Assembly (NCBI GenBank): GCA_003343905.1 | Contig: QAKI01000011.1 | Span: 35,895-99,894 of the forward strand | DNA from: Subdoligranulum variabile | GTDB lineage: Bacteria; Bacillota; Clostridia; Oscillospirales; Ruminococcaceae | Direction: 5' to 3' | DNA length: 64,000 bases | In this document: piece by piece, positions 34,098-43,075 of the stretch | Layout: each line of letters begins with the position of its first letter | Position numbering within the stretch: position 1 is the stretch's first letter | Position numbers and translations under genes: made by a program | The notes under the pieces: model-generated | What the model was told of the DNA's origin: nothing | Database searches by the model: none | What the model saw: only the letters and a program-made list of their open reading frames with translations

Positions 34098-34772
34098 ATG
34101 GAAATTTTGAACGTGCAAAAACTTTGCAAGACCTACGGCCGGGGCGAAGCGCAGGTAGAGGCGCTCAAACAGGTCAGCTTCACGCTGGAAAAAGGCCAGT
34201 TTGCCGCCGTGGTGGGCGAGTCGGGTTCCGGCAAAAGCACGCTGCTGCACTGCATCGGCGCGCTGGACACCCCCACGTCGGGCAGCATCCACATCGACGG
34301 GCAGGATCTGTTCGCCATGAAGGAGGAACGGCGCACCATCTTCCGGCGGCGCAACATCGGGTTCGTGTTCCAGTCCTTCCAACTGGTGCCGGAACTGGAT
34401 GTGGAACAAAACCTGATCTTTCCCCTGCTGCTGGACTACAAGCGCCCCGACCCCGCGCGGGTGGAGGAACTGCTGGAGGTGCTGGGCCTGACCGAACGGC
34501 GGCACCATCTGCCGGGGCAGCTTTCGGGCGGGCAGCAGCAGCGGGTGGCCATCGGCCGCGCACTGATCACCCGGCCCAAGCTGATCCTGGCTGACGAACC
34601 CACCGGCAACCTGGACAGCAAGAACAGCCGCGACGTGATCGACCTGCTGACCCAGGCATCCCGGCGCTACCGCCAGACCATCCTGATGATTACCCACAAC
34701 CCCGCCCTGACCACCGCGGTGGACCGCGTCTTTCAGGTACGGGACGGCGTTTTGCAGGAGTTGGGGGGCTGA
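34098..34772 (+). CDS. ABC transporter ATPase (module 4)
   Basis: 224 residues: Walker A GESGSGKSTLLH, Q loop FQSFQ, signature LSGGQQQRVAIGRA, Walker B LILADEPTGNLDS, switch MITHN. MacB/LolD class. The ATG follows AAAGGAGG. It is the only intact ATPase among three consecutive permease genes, so it probably serves all three. Its N-terminus (MEILNVQK) looks related to that of the mini-ORF at 37315 (MKTLHLHK). Confidence 0.94.
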   Translation: MEILNVQKLCKTYGRGEAQVEALKQVSFTLEKGQFAAVVGESGSGKSTLLHCIGALDTPTSGSIHIDGQDLFAMKEERRTIFRRRNIGFVFQSFQLVPELDVEQNLIFPLLLDYKRPDPARVEELLEVLGLTERRHHLPGQLSGGQQQRVAIGRALITRPKLILADEPTGNLDSKNSRDVIDLLTQASRRYRQTILMITHNPALTTAVDRVFQVRDGVLQELGG

Positions 34773-34777
34773 GTGCA

Positions 34778-37105
34778 TTGAACAGTTACCTTGCACTGAT
34801 CCCCCAATATGAAAAAGCGCACCGCAAAAGCAACCGCATTTCGGTCATCTGCATCGTGCTTTCCGTCCTGCTGGTGACGGCCATTTTCAGCATGGCCGAT
34901 ATGGCGCTGCGCGCGCAGAAAAACTACTTTATCAAAACGAACGGCGAATACCACATCAGCCTGACGGGCATCGACCGCGAGACCGCCGAACTGATCGCCT
35001 CCCGCGTGGACGTGGCGCTCTGCGGATGGGCCTGCCAGGGCAGCAGCGGCACCATCGACGGCCACGCGGTCAGCTTTGCCGGGGCCGGGTGGGACACCTT
35101 CTCGACCCTGACGGAAATGCGGCTGGAAAGCGGATCCTACCCCGTCCAGCCCGACGAAGCACTGCTGAACCATTCGGCTTTGGAACAGTTGGGTCTTGCG
35201 CCCGGCGATACGGTGGCCGTCACCGTGCCGGACGGTTCCCGCCGGGAATACCGCATCACGGGCGTGCTGGCCGATATGGGCAGCCTGCTCAAAGCCGACG
35301 TGTACGGCATGGTGCTGACCGAAGAAGGCTTCCGTCAGATCGCGGACGAAAACGCCGCGGACGGCACCACCTTCCGCGTGCAGTTCAAAGACGGCGTCAA
35401 CATCCAGCGGGCCATGGATTCCATCCGGGAACAGTACGGCCTTGCCGACGGCCAGATCAGTGAAAACACCGCGCTGCTGGGCCTGATGGGCCAGAGCGAG
35501 AACAGCACGATGCAGTCGCTGTACATCGTGGCGGGGGTGCTTTTCCTGCTGGTGCTGATCGCCGGGGCCGTCATGATCGCCGCCAGCTTCCACACCAACG
35601 TGTTGGAACGGGTCCAGTTTTACGGGCTTCTGCGCTGTCTGGGCGCTACCAGGTCCCAGGTGCGGCGCTTCGTCGTCTTTCAGGGGCTTCGCCAAAGTGT
35701 GAAAGGCGTCCCCCTTGGGCTGGTTGCGGGGCAGCTCGTCACCTGGGGTGCCTGCCTTCTGCTGTGCTCCATCAGCGGGGAACGTTTTTCCGAGATACCG
35801 CTTTTCCAGTTCAGCGTCAGCGGACTGGCCGCCGGGGCCGTGGTCGGGTTTCTGATCGTTCTGCTGGCTTCCCTCTCCCCTGCCCGGCGGGCTGCCAAAG
35901 TGTCCCCCATCACGGCGGTCAACAGCAGTTCGCAGTTGAAGCAGGACCAGCACGCCGTCCGCGCCGGGCGCGCCCCCATCGAGATCCGGCTGGGCGTTTT
36001 CCATGCGCTGTCCGGCAAAAAGAACGTGTTTTTAATGACCTGTTCGTTTGCCGTCAGCATCATGATGTTCCTGTCCTTCCAGGTGCTGGTGGTCTTTCTC
36101 GATCAGGGGATGCCCGCCCTTTCGCCGTCTGCGGCGGATGTGACCGTCACAGGGAACGATGTCCCGCTGGATACGGCGCTGGCGGACAAGCTGCGCCAGA
36201 CGGCGGGCGTCGCCCGTGTTTTCGGCCGCATGGAAGCCACGGGGCTTCCGGTTTCTTCCCGCATGGGGGAAGGCACCGTCACGCTGCTTTCCTATGACGA
36301 TCTTCAGTTCGGCTGGGCCAAGCAGGACCTCAACCGGGGCAGCGTCGCGCCCGTGCAGGAAAACACCGGCGCCGTTCTGGTGGCCTATCAGGACGGCGCG
36401 GACTGGCAGGTGGGCGATACCGTGGTCCTGCACACGCCTTCGGGCGACAAGACGGTGACGGTCGCCGGGGTGCTGGCGTCGGTTTCGGCGGGGGCGATCC
36501 ACGGCGCAGGCGGTTCCATGATCTGTTCGGAACAGACCTTTGCCGCCCTTATGGGCGATACAGGGTATGCCACGCTGGACGTGCAGCTTTCCCCCACCGG
36601 CGGGGACGATACGGTCGCCGCCATCCGGGGCATGGTCCCGCCCGGCAGCACGGTGTCCGACCAGCGGATCACCAACGCCGAAGCCCAAAGTTCCTACTGC
36701 ACGGGCGCGGTGTTCATCTACGGGTTCCTGCTTATCATCGCGCTCATCACGGTGTTCAACATCTTCAACAGCATGAACGCCAGCGTGGCGTCCCGGACCC
36801 GGCAGTACGGCGTTATGCGTTCCATCGGGATGAGCGTGGCCCAGCTTGACAAAATGATCGCGGCCGAAGCCTTCACCTATGCGCTGCTGGGCTGTGCAGC
36901 CGGCTGCGTTTTGGGGCTGCCGCTGAACCGGCTGGCGTTCCAGTTCCTGATCGCGGACAAATGGGGCACGCCCTGGCAGGTCCCCGCCACGTCCCTTCTG
37001 TTGATCGTGGCCCTCTGCCTTGGTTCGGCCGCCATCGCCATCCGCCGCCCCATGCGGCTGATCGGCCGGATGACGGTCGTGGATACGATCAAGCTGCAGC
37101 AATAG
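34778..37105 (+). CDS. FtsX-family ABC permease (module 4, copy 1)
   Basis: 775 residues, TTG start at 34778, five bases after the ATPase stop. Anchor helix at about 24-44 (ICIVLSVLLVTAIFSMADMA), extracytoplasmic domain to about 245, FtsX block 1 (VQFYGLLRCLGATRSQVRRF), second anchor near 420, second extracytoplasmic domain, FtsX block 2 (RTRQYGVMRSIGMSVAQLDKM). It is the least similar of the three neighbouring paralogues at its N-terminus. Confidence 0.88.
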   Translation: MNSYLALIPQYEKAHRKSNRISVICIVLSVLLVTAIFSMADMALRAQKNYFIKTNGEYHISLTGIDRETAELIASRVDVALCGWACQGSSGTIDGHAVSFAGAGWDTFSTLTEMRLESGSYPVQPDEALLNHSALEQLGLAPGDTVAVTVPDGSRREYRITGVLADMGSLLKADVYGMVLTEEGFRQIADENAADGTTFRVQFKDGVNIQRAMDSIREQYGLADGQISENTALLGLMGQSENSTMQSLYIVAGVLFLLVLIAGAVMIAASFHTNVLERVQFYGLLRCLGATRSQVRRFVVFQGLRQSVKGVPLGLVAGQLVTWGACLLLCSISGERFSEIPLFQFSVSGLAAGAVVGFLIVLLASLSPARRAAKVSPITAVNSSSQLKQDQHAVRAGRAPIEIRLGVFHALSGKKNVFLMTCSFAVSIMMFLSFQVLVVFLDQGMPALSPSAADVTVTGNDVPLDTALADKLRQTAGVARVFGRMEATGLPVSSRMGEGTVTLLSYDDLQFGWAKQDLNRGSVAPVQENTGAVLVAYQDGADWQVGDTVVLHTPSGDKTVTVAGVLASVSAGAIHGAGGSMICSEQTFAALMGDTGYATLDVQLSPTGGDDTVAAIRGMVPPGSTVSDQRITNAEAQSSYCTGAVFIYGFLLIIALITVFNIFNSMNASVASRTRQYGVMRSIGMSVAQLDKMIAAEAFTYALLGCAAGCVLGLPLNRLAFQFLIADKWGTPWQVPATSLLLIVALCLGSAAIAIRRPMRLIGRMTVVDTIKLQQ

Positions 37106-37196
37106 CGCGCCGGGCCGCAAGCCCCCGGCGGCAGGCGGCGGGACCACGGCCCTTTTTCAGCGGACGGCGGCCCCGCCGTTTTTCCTTCCCGCCGAA

Positions 37197-37251
37197 CCTT
37201 GCAAAAATGCAAGGCAGGATTCACCGGGAAGTAAGCTGACCCTGCTATGAT
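37197..37251 (+). promoter_or_regulatory. putative operator/promoter of module 4 copy 2
   Basis: Perfect dyad CCTTGC-aaaaat-GCAAGG (37197-37214), a GTAAG half-site and TATGAT at 37246. This stretch is a close copy of 33972-34026. The upstream bases also still encode FPPNLAKMQGRIHREVS, the counterpart of the kinase C-terminus FLTNLTKPQDTIHPEVS, so the block is a duplicate of the kinase 3' end plus promoter. Confidence 0.65.
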
Positions 37252-37314
37252 AGAGCCATGCCCGAAGGGGGGCGCACACCGCCCCCGCAAACGCCCCGGG
37301 CCAAGGAGGCTTTT

Positions 37315-37413
37315 ATGAAAACTTTGCATCTGCACAAACCGCATCCGCCCTGCGCGCAAGGCTGCACGGCGCGGGACCGCATTCCGCCAACGAAAGGAGG
37401 GGTGCATCCATGA
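37315..37413 (+). CDS. 32-codon mini-ORF upstream of permease copy 2 (possible ATPase remnant)
   Basis: ATG at 37315 after CCAAGGAGG. The peptide starts MKTLHLHKPH and continues PPCAQGCTARDRIPPTKGG. Its TGA overlaps the permease ATG (ATGA), and the permease RBS lies inside it, so it may couple translation. A second mini-ORF of exactly the same length precedes permease copy 3. The first codons resemble the ATPase start (MEILNVQK) at the equivalent position of copy 1, which suggests a collapsed ATPase gene. It is too short for any domain. Confidence 0.6.
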   Translation: MKTLHLHKPHPPCAQGCTARDRIPPTKGGVHP

Positions 37414-39770
37414 TGAAGCATTATCTCGACCTTGCCGCCCTGTCCGACCGGGCGCACCGGCGGCAGAGCCGCATGACCCGCCTGTGCATCGTGCTGGCGG
37501 TGTTTCTGGTGACGACGATCTTCGGCATGGCGGATATGTTCATCCGTAGCCAGGTCCTGCAGGCACAGCAGGAATACGGGAACTGGCACATCGCCCTCCA
37601 AAATATCAGCAGCGAGGAAGCCGGTATCATCGCTTCGCGCCCGGATGTGGCCGTCCTTTCGCCCTACGGCATCCTGAATTACCGCGGGGACGAAGGCTAT
37701 ACCCTGGGCGGGAAAAGCGTGGCCGTCTGCGGCTGCGACGAAGCCTACCTGACCGGCATCTGGCCGATGGGGTTGGGGGAAGGCGCCTTTCCCCGGAAGC
37801 CCAACGAAGCCCTGATCACAGAAAACGCCAGACAGCGTCTGGGCATTGCGATCGGCGACGCCGTCACCGTGGCCGCCCCGGACGGAAGCACGCGGACGTT
37901 TACGGTATCCGGGTTCCTGGCAAACACAGCGTCCGTTATGAGCGGCGATTCCTACGCCCTGATGCTGCGCACCGAGGATTACTGCGCCCTGTACCCTGTA
38001 TCCGGCGGGGAACCTGCCGACTACGGCCTGACGTTTTTTGTTCAGTTCGCGGGCACCGCAAACATCCAGGGGAAGATCGAGCAGCTCAAAGAACAGTTCG
38101 GCCTGACCGATGCGCAGGTCTCTGTCAACAACAATCTGCTCGGCCTGCTGGGGCAGAGCCGCATTCCCTTTATGTTACAGATCTACGCGGCCGCGGCGAT
38201 GCTGTTCGTGCTGGTGCTGCTGGCCGGTATCATGATGATCGCCAGCAGCCTGAACAGCAACGTGGCCCAGCGCACCGAGTTTTTCGGCCTGATGCGCTGC
38301 ATCGGCGCAACGCCCCGGCAGATCATGCGGTTGGTCCGGCGCGAGGCCCTGCGCTGGTGCCGCTCTGCGATCCCCGCAGGGGTCCTGACCGGCGTTCTTG
38401 TCATCTGGGGCCTGTGCGCCGTGCTGCGCGCCCTCAGCCCGGAATATTTTGCGGCCATGCCCGCCTTTGGCGTAAGCGTTCCCAGCGTGGCGGCGGGCGT
38501 CCTTGTGGGGCTGCTGACCGTTCTGCTGGCCGCCCATGCCCCCGCCAAAAAAGCCGCCAAAGCGTCCCCCATCGCGGCGGTCAGCGGCAACGTCACAGCG
38601 GCGGGGCCCGTCCGCAGCGCCGCCAATACCCGGCTGTTCAAGATCGACACGGCGCTGGGGGTTCACCACGCCAGGGCAAGCCGGAAAAATCTGATCCTGA
38701 TGGCGGGGTCCTTCGCCCTCAGCATCATCCTGTTCCTGTCTTTTTCGGTGACGGTGGAGTTCATGCAGCACACGCTGACGCCGCTGCAGCCGTGGACCGC
38801 CGACCTTTCCATCATCAGCCCCGGCAACACCTGCGCCATCGACGCTTCGCTCCTTGACGCCCTCCAGCAGAACCCCGCCGTGGATGCCGCCTACGGGCGG
38901 ATGTTCGCCTATGAGGTCCCCGCCGCCGCGAACGGCAAAGAGCAAAAGGCGGACCTGATCTCCTACGAACAGCGGCAGTTCGCGTGGGCCGAAGAATACC
39001 TGCTGGAAGGCTCGCTGGAAACGGTACAGACGCAGAGCGGGACCGCTTTGGTCGTGTACGACCCGCAAAGCCCGCTGCAGATTGGGGACACTGTGGAACT
39101 GAACATAGACGGCCAGACCCGGCCGCTTACCATCGCGGGGGTGCTGTCGGACTGCCCGTTTTACAGCGCCGACGGCGTTGCGACCCTGATCTGTTCCGAA
39201 GATACTTTCCGCCAGATCACCGGCGAGTCCCGCTACACGATCCTGGACGTGCAGCTTGCGAAAGGCGCCGGTGACGGGGACGTATATGCGATCCGGCAAA
39301 TGGTGGACCCCGCGTTCACTTTTGCCGATGAACGCATGAGCAACAGCAGCACGCGGGGCACCTATTATTGCTTCGGGCTGTTCATCTACGGGTTCCTTGT
39401 GTTGATCGCGCTGATCACGGTGTTCAACATCATCAACAGCATCGCCATGAGCGTGTCCGCCCGGCTCCGGCAGTACGGTGTGTTCCGCGCCATCGGCCTG
39501 AGCACCCGGCAGCTTGCCAACATGATCGTGACCGAAGCCTTCACCTATACCCTGCTGGGCGGGCTGACCGGCACCGTTCTGGGCCTGCTTGCCAACAACG
39601 TGCTGTTCCGGCTGCTCATCAGCTACCGCTGGGACGACGCCTGGACGTTCCCGCTGCCGGAACTGGGCATCATCCTGCTGACCGTCCTGTTCTCGGTGCT
39701 GGTGGCCGTGCGCGGGCCGATCCGCAAGATCCGGCGCATGTCGATCGTCGATACCATCAGCGCGCTGTAA
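37410..39770 (+). CDS. FtsX-family ABC permease (module 4, copy 2)
   Basis: 786 residues. N-terminus MMKHYLDLAALSDRAHRR is identical to that of copy 3. Anchor helix at about 25-45, extracytoplasmic domain, FtsX block 1 (RTEFFGLMRCIGATPRQIMRL), second anchor near 430, second extracytoplasmic domain, FtsX block 2 (RLRQYGVFRAIGLSTRQLANM). RBS AAAGGAGGGG. No ATPase gene of its own; it presumably uses the ATPase at 34098. Confidence 0.88.
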   Translation: MMKHYLDLAALSDRAHRRQSRMTRLCIVLAVFLVTTIFGMADMFIRSQVLQAQQEYGNWHIALQNISSEEAGIIASRPDVAVLSPYGILNYRGDEGYTLGGKSVAVCGCDEAYLTGIWPMGLGEGAFPRKPNEALITENARQRLGIAIGDAVTVAAPDGSTRTFTVSGFLANTASVMSGDSYALMLRTEDYCALYPVSGGEPADYGLTFFVQFAGTANIQGKIEQLKEQFGLTDAQVSVNNNLLGLLGQSRIPFMLQIYAAAAMLFVLVLLAGIMMIASSLNSNVAQRTEFFGLMRCIGATPRQIMRLVRREALRWCRSAIPAGVLTGVLVIWGLCAVLRALSPEYFAAMPAFGVSVPSVAAGVLVGLLTVLLAAHAPAKKAAKASPIAAVSGNVTAAGPVRSAANTRLFKIDTALGVHHARASRKNLILMAGSFALSIILFLSFSVTVEFMQHTLTPLQPWTADLSIISPGNTCAIDASLLDALQQNPAVDAAYGRMFAYEVPAAANGKEQKADLISYEQRQFAWAEEYLLEGSLETVQTQSGTALVVYDPQSPLQIGDTVELNIDGQTRPLTIAGVLSDCPFYSADGVATLICSEDTFRQITGESRYTILDVQLAKGAGDGDVYAIRQMVDPAFTFADERMSNSSTRGTYYCFGLFIYGFLVLIALITVFNIINSIAMSVSARLRQYGVFRAIGLSTRQLANMIVTEAFTYTLLGGLTGTVLGLLANNVLFRLLISYRWDDAWTFPLPELGIILLTVLFSVLVAVRGPIRKIRRMSIVDTISAL

Positions 39771-39874
39771 AACAGCCGCCCGCCGTGTTTTTCCCTTCCC
39801 GCCGGACCCTGCAAAATCCACCGGGAAGCAAGCGGGGCCTGCCAAAATGGCCCCCGGCCCAAGGAGGTTTGCAT

Positions 39875-39973
39875 ATGAAAATCGTACCGATACCAAGCTC
39901 CTGCCCACCCTGTGCGCAAGGCACGGCGGCGCGGGACCATATTCCGCCAGCGAAAGGAGGGGCGCAGCCATGA
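39875..39973 (+). CDS. 32-codon mini-ORF upstream of permease copy 3
   Basis: ATG at 39875 after CCAAGGAGG. It starts MKIVPIPSSC and continues PPCAQGTAARDHIPPAKGG. The last 22 residues match the mini-ORF at 37315 at about 15 positions, while the first ten diverge. Length (32 codons) and the ATGA overlap with the permease are conserved exactly. The region before it (39780-39870) is a degraded copy of the promoter block; the dyad and -10 seen in copies 1 and 2 are lost. Confidence 0.6.
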   Translation: MKIVPIPSSCPPCAQGTAARDHIPPAKGGAQP

Positions 39974-42309
39974 TGAAGCACTATCTCGACCTTGCCGCCC
40001 TGTCCGACCGGGCACACCGGCGGCAGAGCCGCATGACCCGCCTGTGCATCGTGCTGGCAGTGTTCCTGGTGGCCGTCATGTTCGGCCTGGCGGATATGTA
40101 CCTGCAGGGCATGGTCATCGAGACCCGGCAGCAGACCGGGGACTGGCACTGCCGCTTCACGGCCATCGACCGCGAGACCGCCGCCTTTGTGGCGTCGCGG
40201 CCGGAAGTAGACTTTTCCGGCTGGCAGGGCGCCGTGATCGCCGAAACCGGCTGCACGCTGGCGGGGCAGCCCGCCGCGCTGGCCGGAATGGACGAAGCCC
40301 TGTTCACCCGCGTGTATTCCGGCACGTTCCCGCAGGGGCGCGCCCCCGCGGCGCAAGAGGAGATCGCCGTCAGCGACACGCTGGCCCGGGCGGCCGGGCT
40401 GACCGTTGGGGACCGGGCCGCGCTACAAGGGCCGGGCGGCACCGTGTACCGCACAGTCAGCGGCATTTTCCCCGCGCAGGCCGGGCAGTTGGCGGCGGGC
40501 AGCGCCAGCGCCGTGCTGATGACGCCCCAGGCCCTTGCCGACCTGGCCCCCGTATGCACCACCCCCGCCTGGCAGTACATGGTGCAGTTCTCTCCCCTGT
40601 GCCGCATGGCGGACGTGATAGACGACATCGCCCGTACCAACGGCCTGGACGCCGGGCAGGTCGTTGTGAACGAAGAACTGTTGAGCATGCTGGGGCAGTT
40701 GCCGGGTTCCAACGTGAACCAGATCTATGGTATGGCGGTGCTGCTCTCGCTGGTGGTGATGGCGACCTGCGTCCTGATGATCTCCAGCAGCCTGAACAGC
40801 AACGTGAGCCAGCGCACCGAGTTTTTCGGCCTGATGCGCTGCCTGGGCGCTACCCGCCGCCAGACCGCGCGCTTTGTGCGGCGGGAGGCCCTGCAATGGT
40901 GCGTGACCGCCATCCCCGTGGGGCTGGGGCTGAGCGTACTGGTCGTCTGGGCGCTGTGCGCCGTGATGCGGCATTTCAGCAGCGTGTGGTTCGGCTCCAT
41001 CCCGCTGTTCGGCATCAGTTGGCTGAGCCTTTGCGCCGCTACCGTGCTGGGGGTTCTCACCGTGCTGCTGGCGGCCCGCACCCCGGCCCGGCAGGCGGCG
41101 CGGGTCAGCCCGCTGGAAGCTGTCGCCGGCAATCCGGGGCAGGCGCGCCCCTTCCGCCACGCCGCCAACACCCGCCGCTGGCCGGTGGAGATCGCGCTGG
41201 GCGTCCACCACGCCCGGTCCCGGCGGCGCAGCTATCTGCTGATGACCAGCGCGTTCGCCCTCTGCCTGACGCTGTTCCTGGGCTTCTGCACGCTGGTGCC
41301 CTTTATGAAAAACGCCTTTGCCCCCAAGGCATGGACGCCGGACCTTTCTATCGTCAGCGAAACGAACACCTGTTCCATCGCCCCGGCCCTGCTCGACGCC
41401 GTGGCCGCCGAGCCTTCGGTCCAGCGGGTGTACGGGCGGATGTTCGCCTACGATGTGCCGGTGCAGATCGGCGGGCAGGAACACCGCTGCACGCTGGTCT
41501 CTCTGGATGCACAGCAGTTGGAATGGGCCGCACCGCAGCTTGCGGCGGGTTCCATGGATTCGGTATCCGCCGTGCCGGGGCAGGTCCTGTTCGTTGCCAA
41601 CACCGGCACACAGGCCGCCGTCGCCGACAGCCTGACCCTGACGCTGGACGGCCGCCCGCAGACAGTGACGGTGGGCGGCATCCTGACAGACCACCCGCTG
41701 GCGCGCACCGAAGGGGCGGAAACGCTGCTCTGCTCCGAACAGACCTTCACCCGGCTGACCGGCGCGGACGGATACACGATCCTGGACGTGCAGTTCCGCT
41801 TCGGCGCGGATGAAAGCGACGTGGCCGCGGTGGAAACCCTGTTCACAGGCGGCGTTACTTTCACCGACGACCTGCCCCACACCCAGCAGCAGTGGGGGCT
41901 GTACTACGCTTTCTCGGTGCTGGTGTACGGATTCCTGTCCATCATCGTTGCCATCACGATGTTCCACATCATGAACACCGTCCGCATGGGCGTGGCGGCC
42001 CGGTCCCGCCAGTACGGCGTGCTGCGCGCCATCGGCATGAGCGGCCGCCAGCTTACCCGCATGGTGGCTGCGGAAGCCGCCGCCTATGCCGCCGGGGGCG
42101 TGGTGCTGGGGTGCATCCTGGGGCTGTGGCTGCACTGGTTTTTGTATTCCAGTCTGGTCACCCGCACCTTCGGCACACCCTGGACCGTCCCCTGGCCGGA
42201 ACTGGGGCTGATCGCCGCCGTGATTTTGCTGACGACCGCGCTCTCGGTCCACGGCCCGGTCAAACGGCTGCGGGCGCTGTCCATCACGGATACCCTCACC
42301 GCCCAGTGA
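39970..42309 (+). CDS. FtsX-family ABC permease (module 4, copy 3)
   Basis: 779 residues. The first 34 residues are identical to copy 2, after which the extracytoplasmic regions diverge strongly while FtsX blocks stay alike (RTEFFGLMRCLGATRRQTARF; RSRQYGVLRAIGMSGRQLTRM). This pattern suggests either selection for new ligand specificity in the outer domains or gene conversion of the 5' end. RBS AAAGGAGGGG. It probably depends on read-through from upstream, since its own promoter block is decayed. Confidence 0.88.
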   Translation: MMKHYLDLAALSDRAHRRQSRMTRLCIVLAVFLVAVMFGLADMYLQGMVIETRQQTGDWHCRFTAIDRETAAFVASRPEVDFSGWQGAVIAETGCTLAGQPAALAGMDEALFTRVYSGTFPQGRAPAAQEEIAVSDTLARAAGLTVGDRAALQGPGGTVYRTVSGIFPAQAGQLAAGSASAVLMTPQALADLAPVCTTPAWQYMVQFSPLCRMADVIDDIARTNGLDAGQVVVNEELLSMLGQLPGSNVNQIYGMAVLLSLVVMATCVLMISSSLNSNVSQRTEFFGLMRCLGATRRQTARFVRREALQWCVTAIPVGLGLSVLVVWALCAVMRHFSSVWFGSIPLFGISWLSLCAATVLGVLTVLLAARTPARQAARVSPLEAVAGNPGQARPFRHAANTRRWPVEIALGVHHARSRRRSYLLMTSAFALCLTLFLGFCTLVPFMKNAFAPKAWTPDLSIVSETNTCSIAPALLDAVAAEPSVQRVYGRMFAYDVPVQIGGQEHRCTLVSLDAQQLEWAAPQLAAGSMDSVSAVPGQVLFVANTGTQAAVADSLTLTLDGRPQTVTVGGILTDHPLARTEGAETLLCSEQTFTRLTGADGYTILDVQFRFGADESDVAAVETLFTGGVTFTDDLPHTQQQWGLYYAFSVLVYGFLSIIVAITMFHIMNTVRMGVAARSRQYGVLRAIGMSGRQLTRMVAAEAAAYAAGGVVLGCILGLWLHWFLYSSLVTRTFGTPWTVPWPELGLIAAVILLTTALSVHGPVKRLRALSITDTLTAQ

Positions 42310-42327
42310 GCGTTTTCCCAACAAAAA

Positions 42328-42380
42328 CCGGGACCGCTGCCGCCTTTCGGCGGGCAACGGTCCCGGAATTTTTGTTTTTT
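42328..42380. terminator. bidirectional terminator between convergent genes
   Basis: CCGGGACCG...CGGTCCCGG hairpin with T-runs on both strands, placed between the permease (plus) and the DUF47 gene (minus), whose stop codon it touches. Confidence 0.88.
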
Positions 42381-42381
42381 A

Positions 42382-43005
42382 TCAGGTGTTGTTCATTACG
42401 ACGCGCTCCACCGTGTCGGCCACATGTTCGCAGGCGTCCATGCAGCTTTCCAGATAGTGGTACACCTCGCGCCAGGCGATGACCTCGATGGGGTCGGTGC
42501 AGGTCTCGTGCAGTTTGCGCATGCTGGCCAGGAACAGCCGGTCGCCCTGCTCTTCCAGGTCGTTGATCTTGACCACATGGCCGTGCAGCGTCTTGGAATG
42601 TTTGAAGTCCGCCAGTTCTTTGACCAGCAGTTTGACTTCCTCACAGCACTGGATGACGCTCTGGGCCATTTCCAGCGCGTCGGGGCGGATGGACTGGATG
42701 TTGTTGCAGTAGATGCGCTGGAGCACGTCCTCGATCTTGTCGATCACATCGTCGATGTTGCCGGACAGGGTGGCGATGTCCTCCCGCTCGATGGGGGTGA
42801 TGAACGCCCGGATCAGCACGCTTTGCAGTTCGTGCTTCTTTTCATCGGCGCTGTGCTCGATCTTGTGGATCTCGTCCAACTGCTGCCGGATCTCGGCCGG
42901 GCGGAAATCCTGCATCACCGCTTCCAGCAGGTGGGCGGCGCGGCAGGCGTCCTCGGCACAGGCCGAGAAGGTGTCAAAATAATAGGAATCCTGAACTTTC
43001 GCCAT
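42382..43005 (-). CDS. DUF47/PhoU-like protein (Pit accessory)
   Basis: 207 residues, all helical, with the DUF47 pattern (IHKIEHSADEKKHELQSVLIRAFITPIEREDIATLSGNIDDVIDKIEDV is the core, shown here only by its key motifs EHSAD, FITPIEREDI and DDVIDKIE). Such proteins accompany PiT phosphate transporters and probably regulate them in place of PhoU. The ATG at 43005 follows AAGGAG. It lies downstream of the PiT gene on the same strand, 70 bp apart. Confidence 0.9.
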   Translation of the reverse strand: MAKVQDSYYFDTFSACAEDACRAAHLLEAVMQDFRPAEIRQQLDEIHKIEHSADEKKHELQSVLIRAFITPIEREDIATLSGNIDDVIDKIEDVLQRIYCNNIQSIRPDALEMAQSVIQCCEEVKLLVKELADFKHSKTLHGHVVKINDLEEQGDRLFLASMRKLHETCTDPIEVIAWREVYHYLESCMDACEHVADTVERVVMNNT

Positions 43006-43075
43006 GATCGGTTTCTCCTTACTTTCTATCATCGGGTGGTTCGCAGCATAGCCCGTGTGCCGGGCGCTTCGCTTC

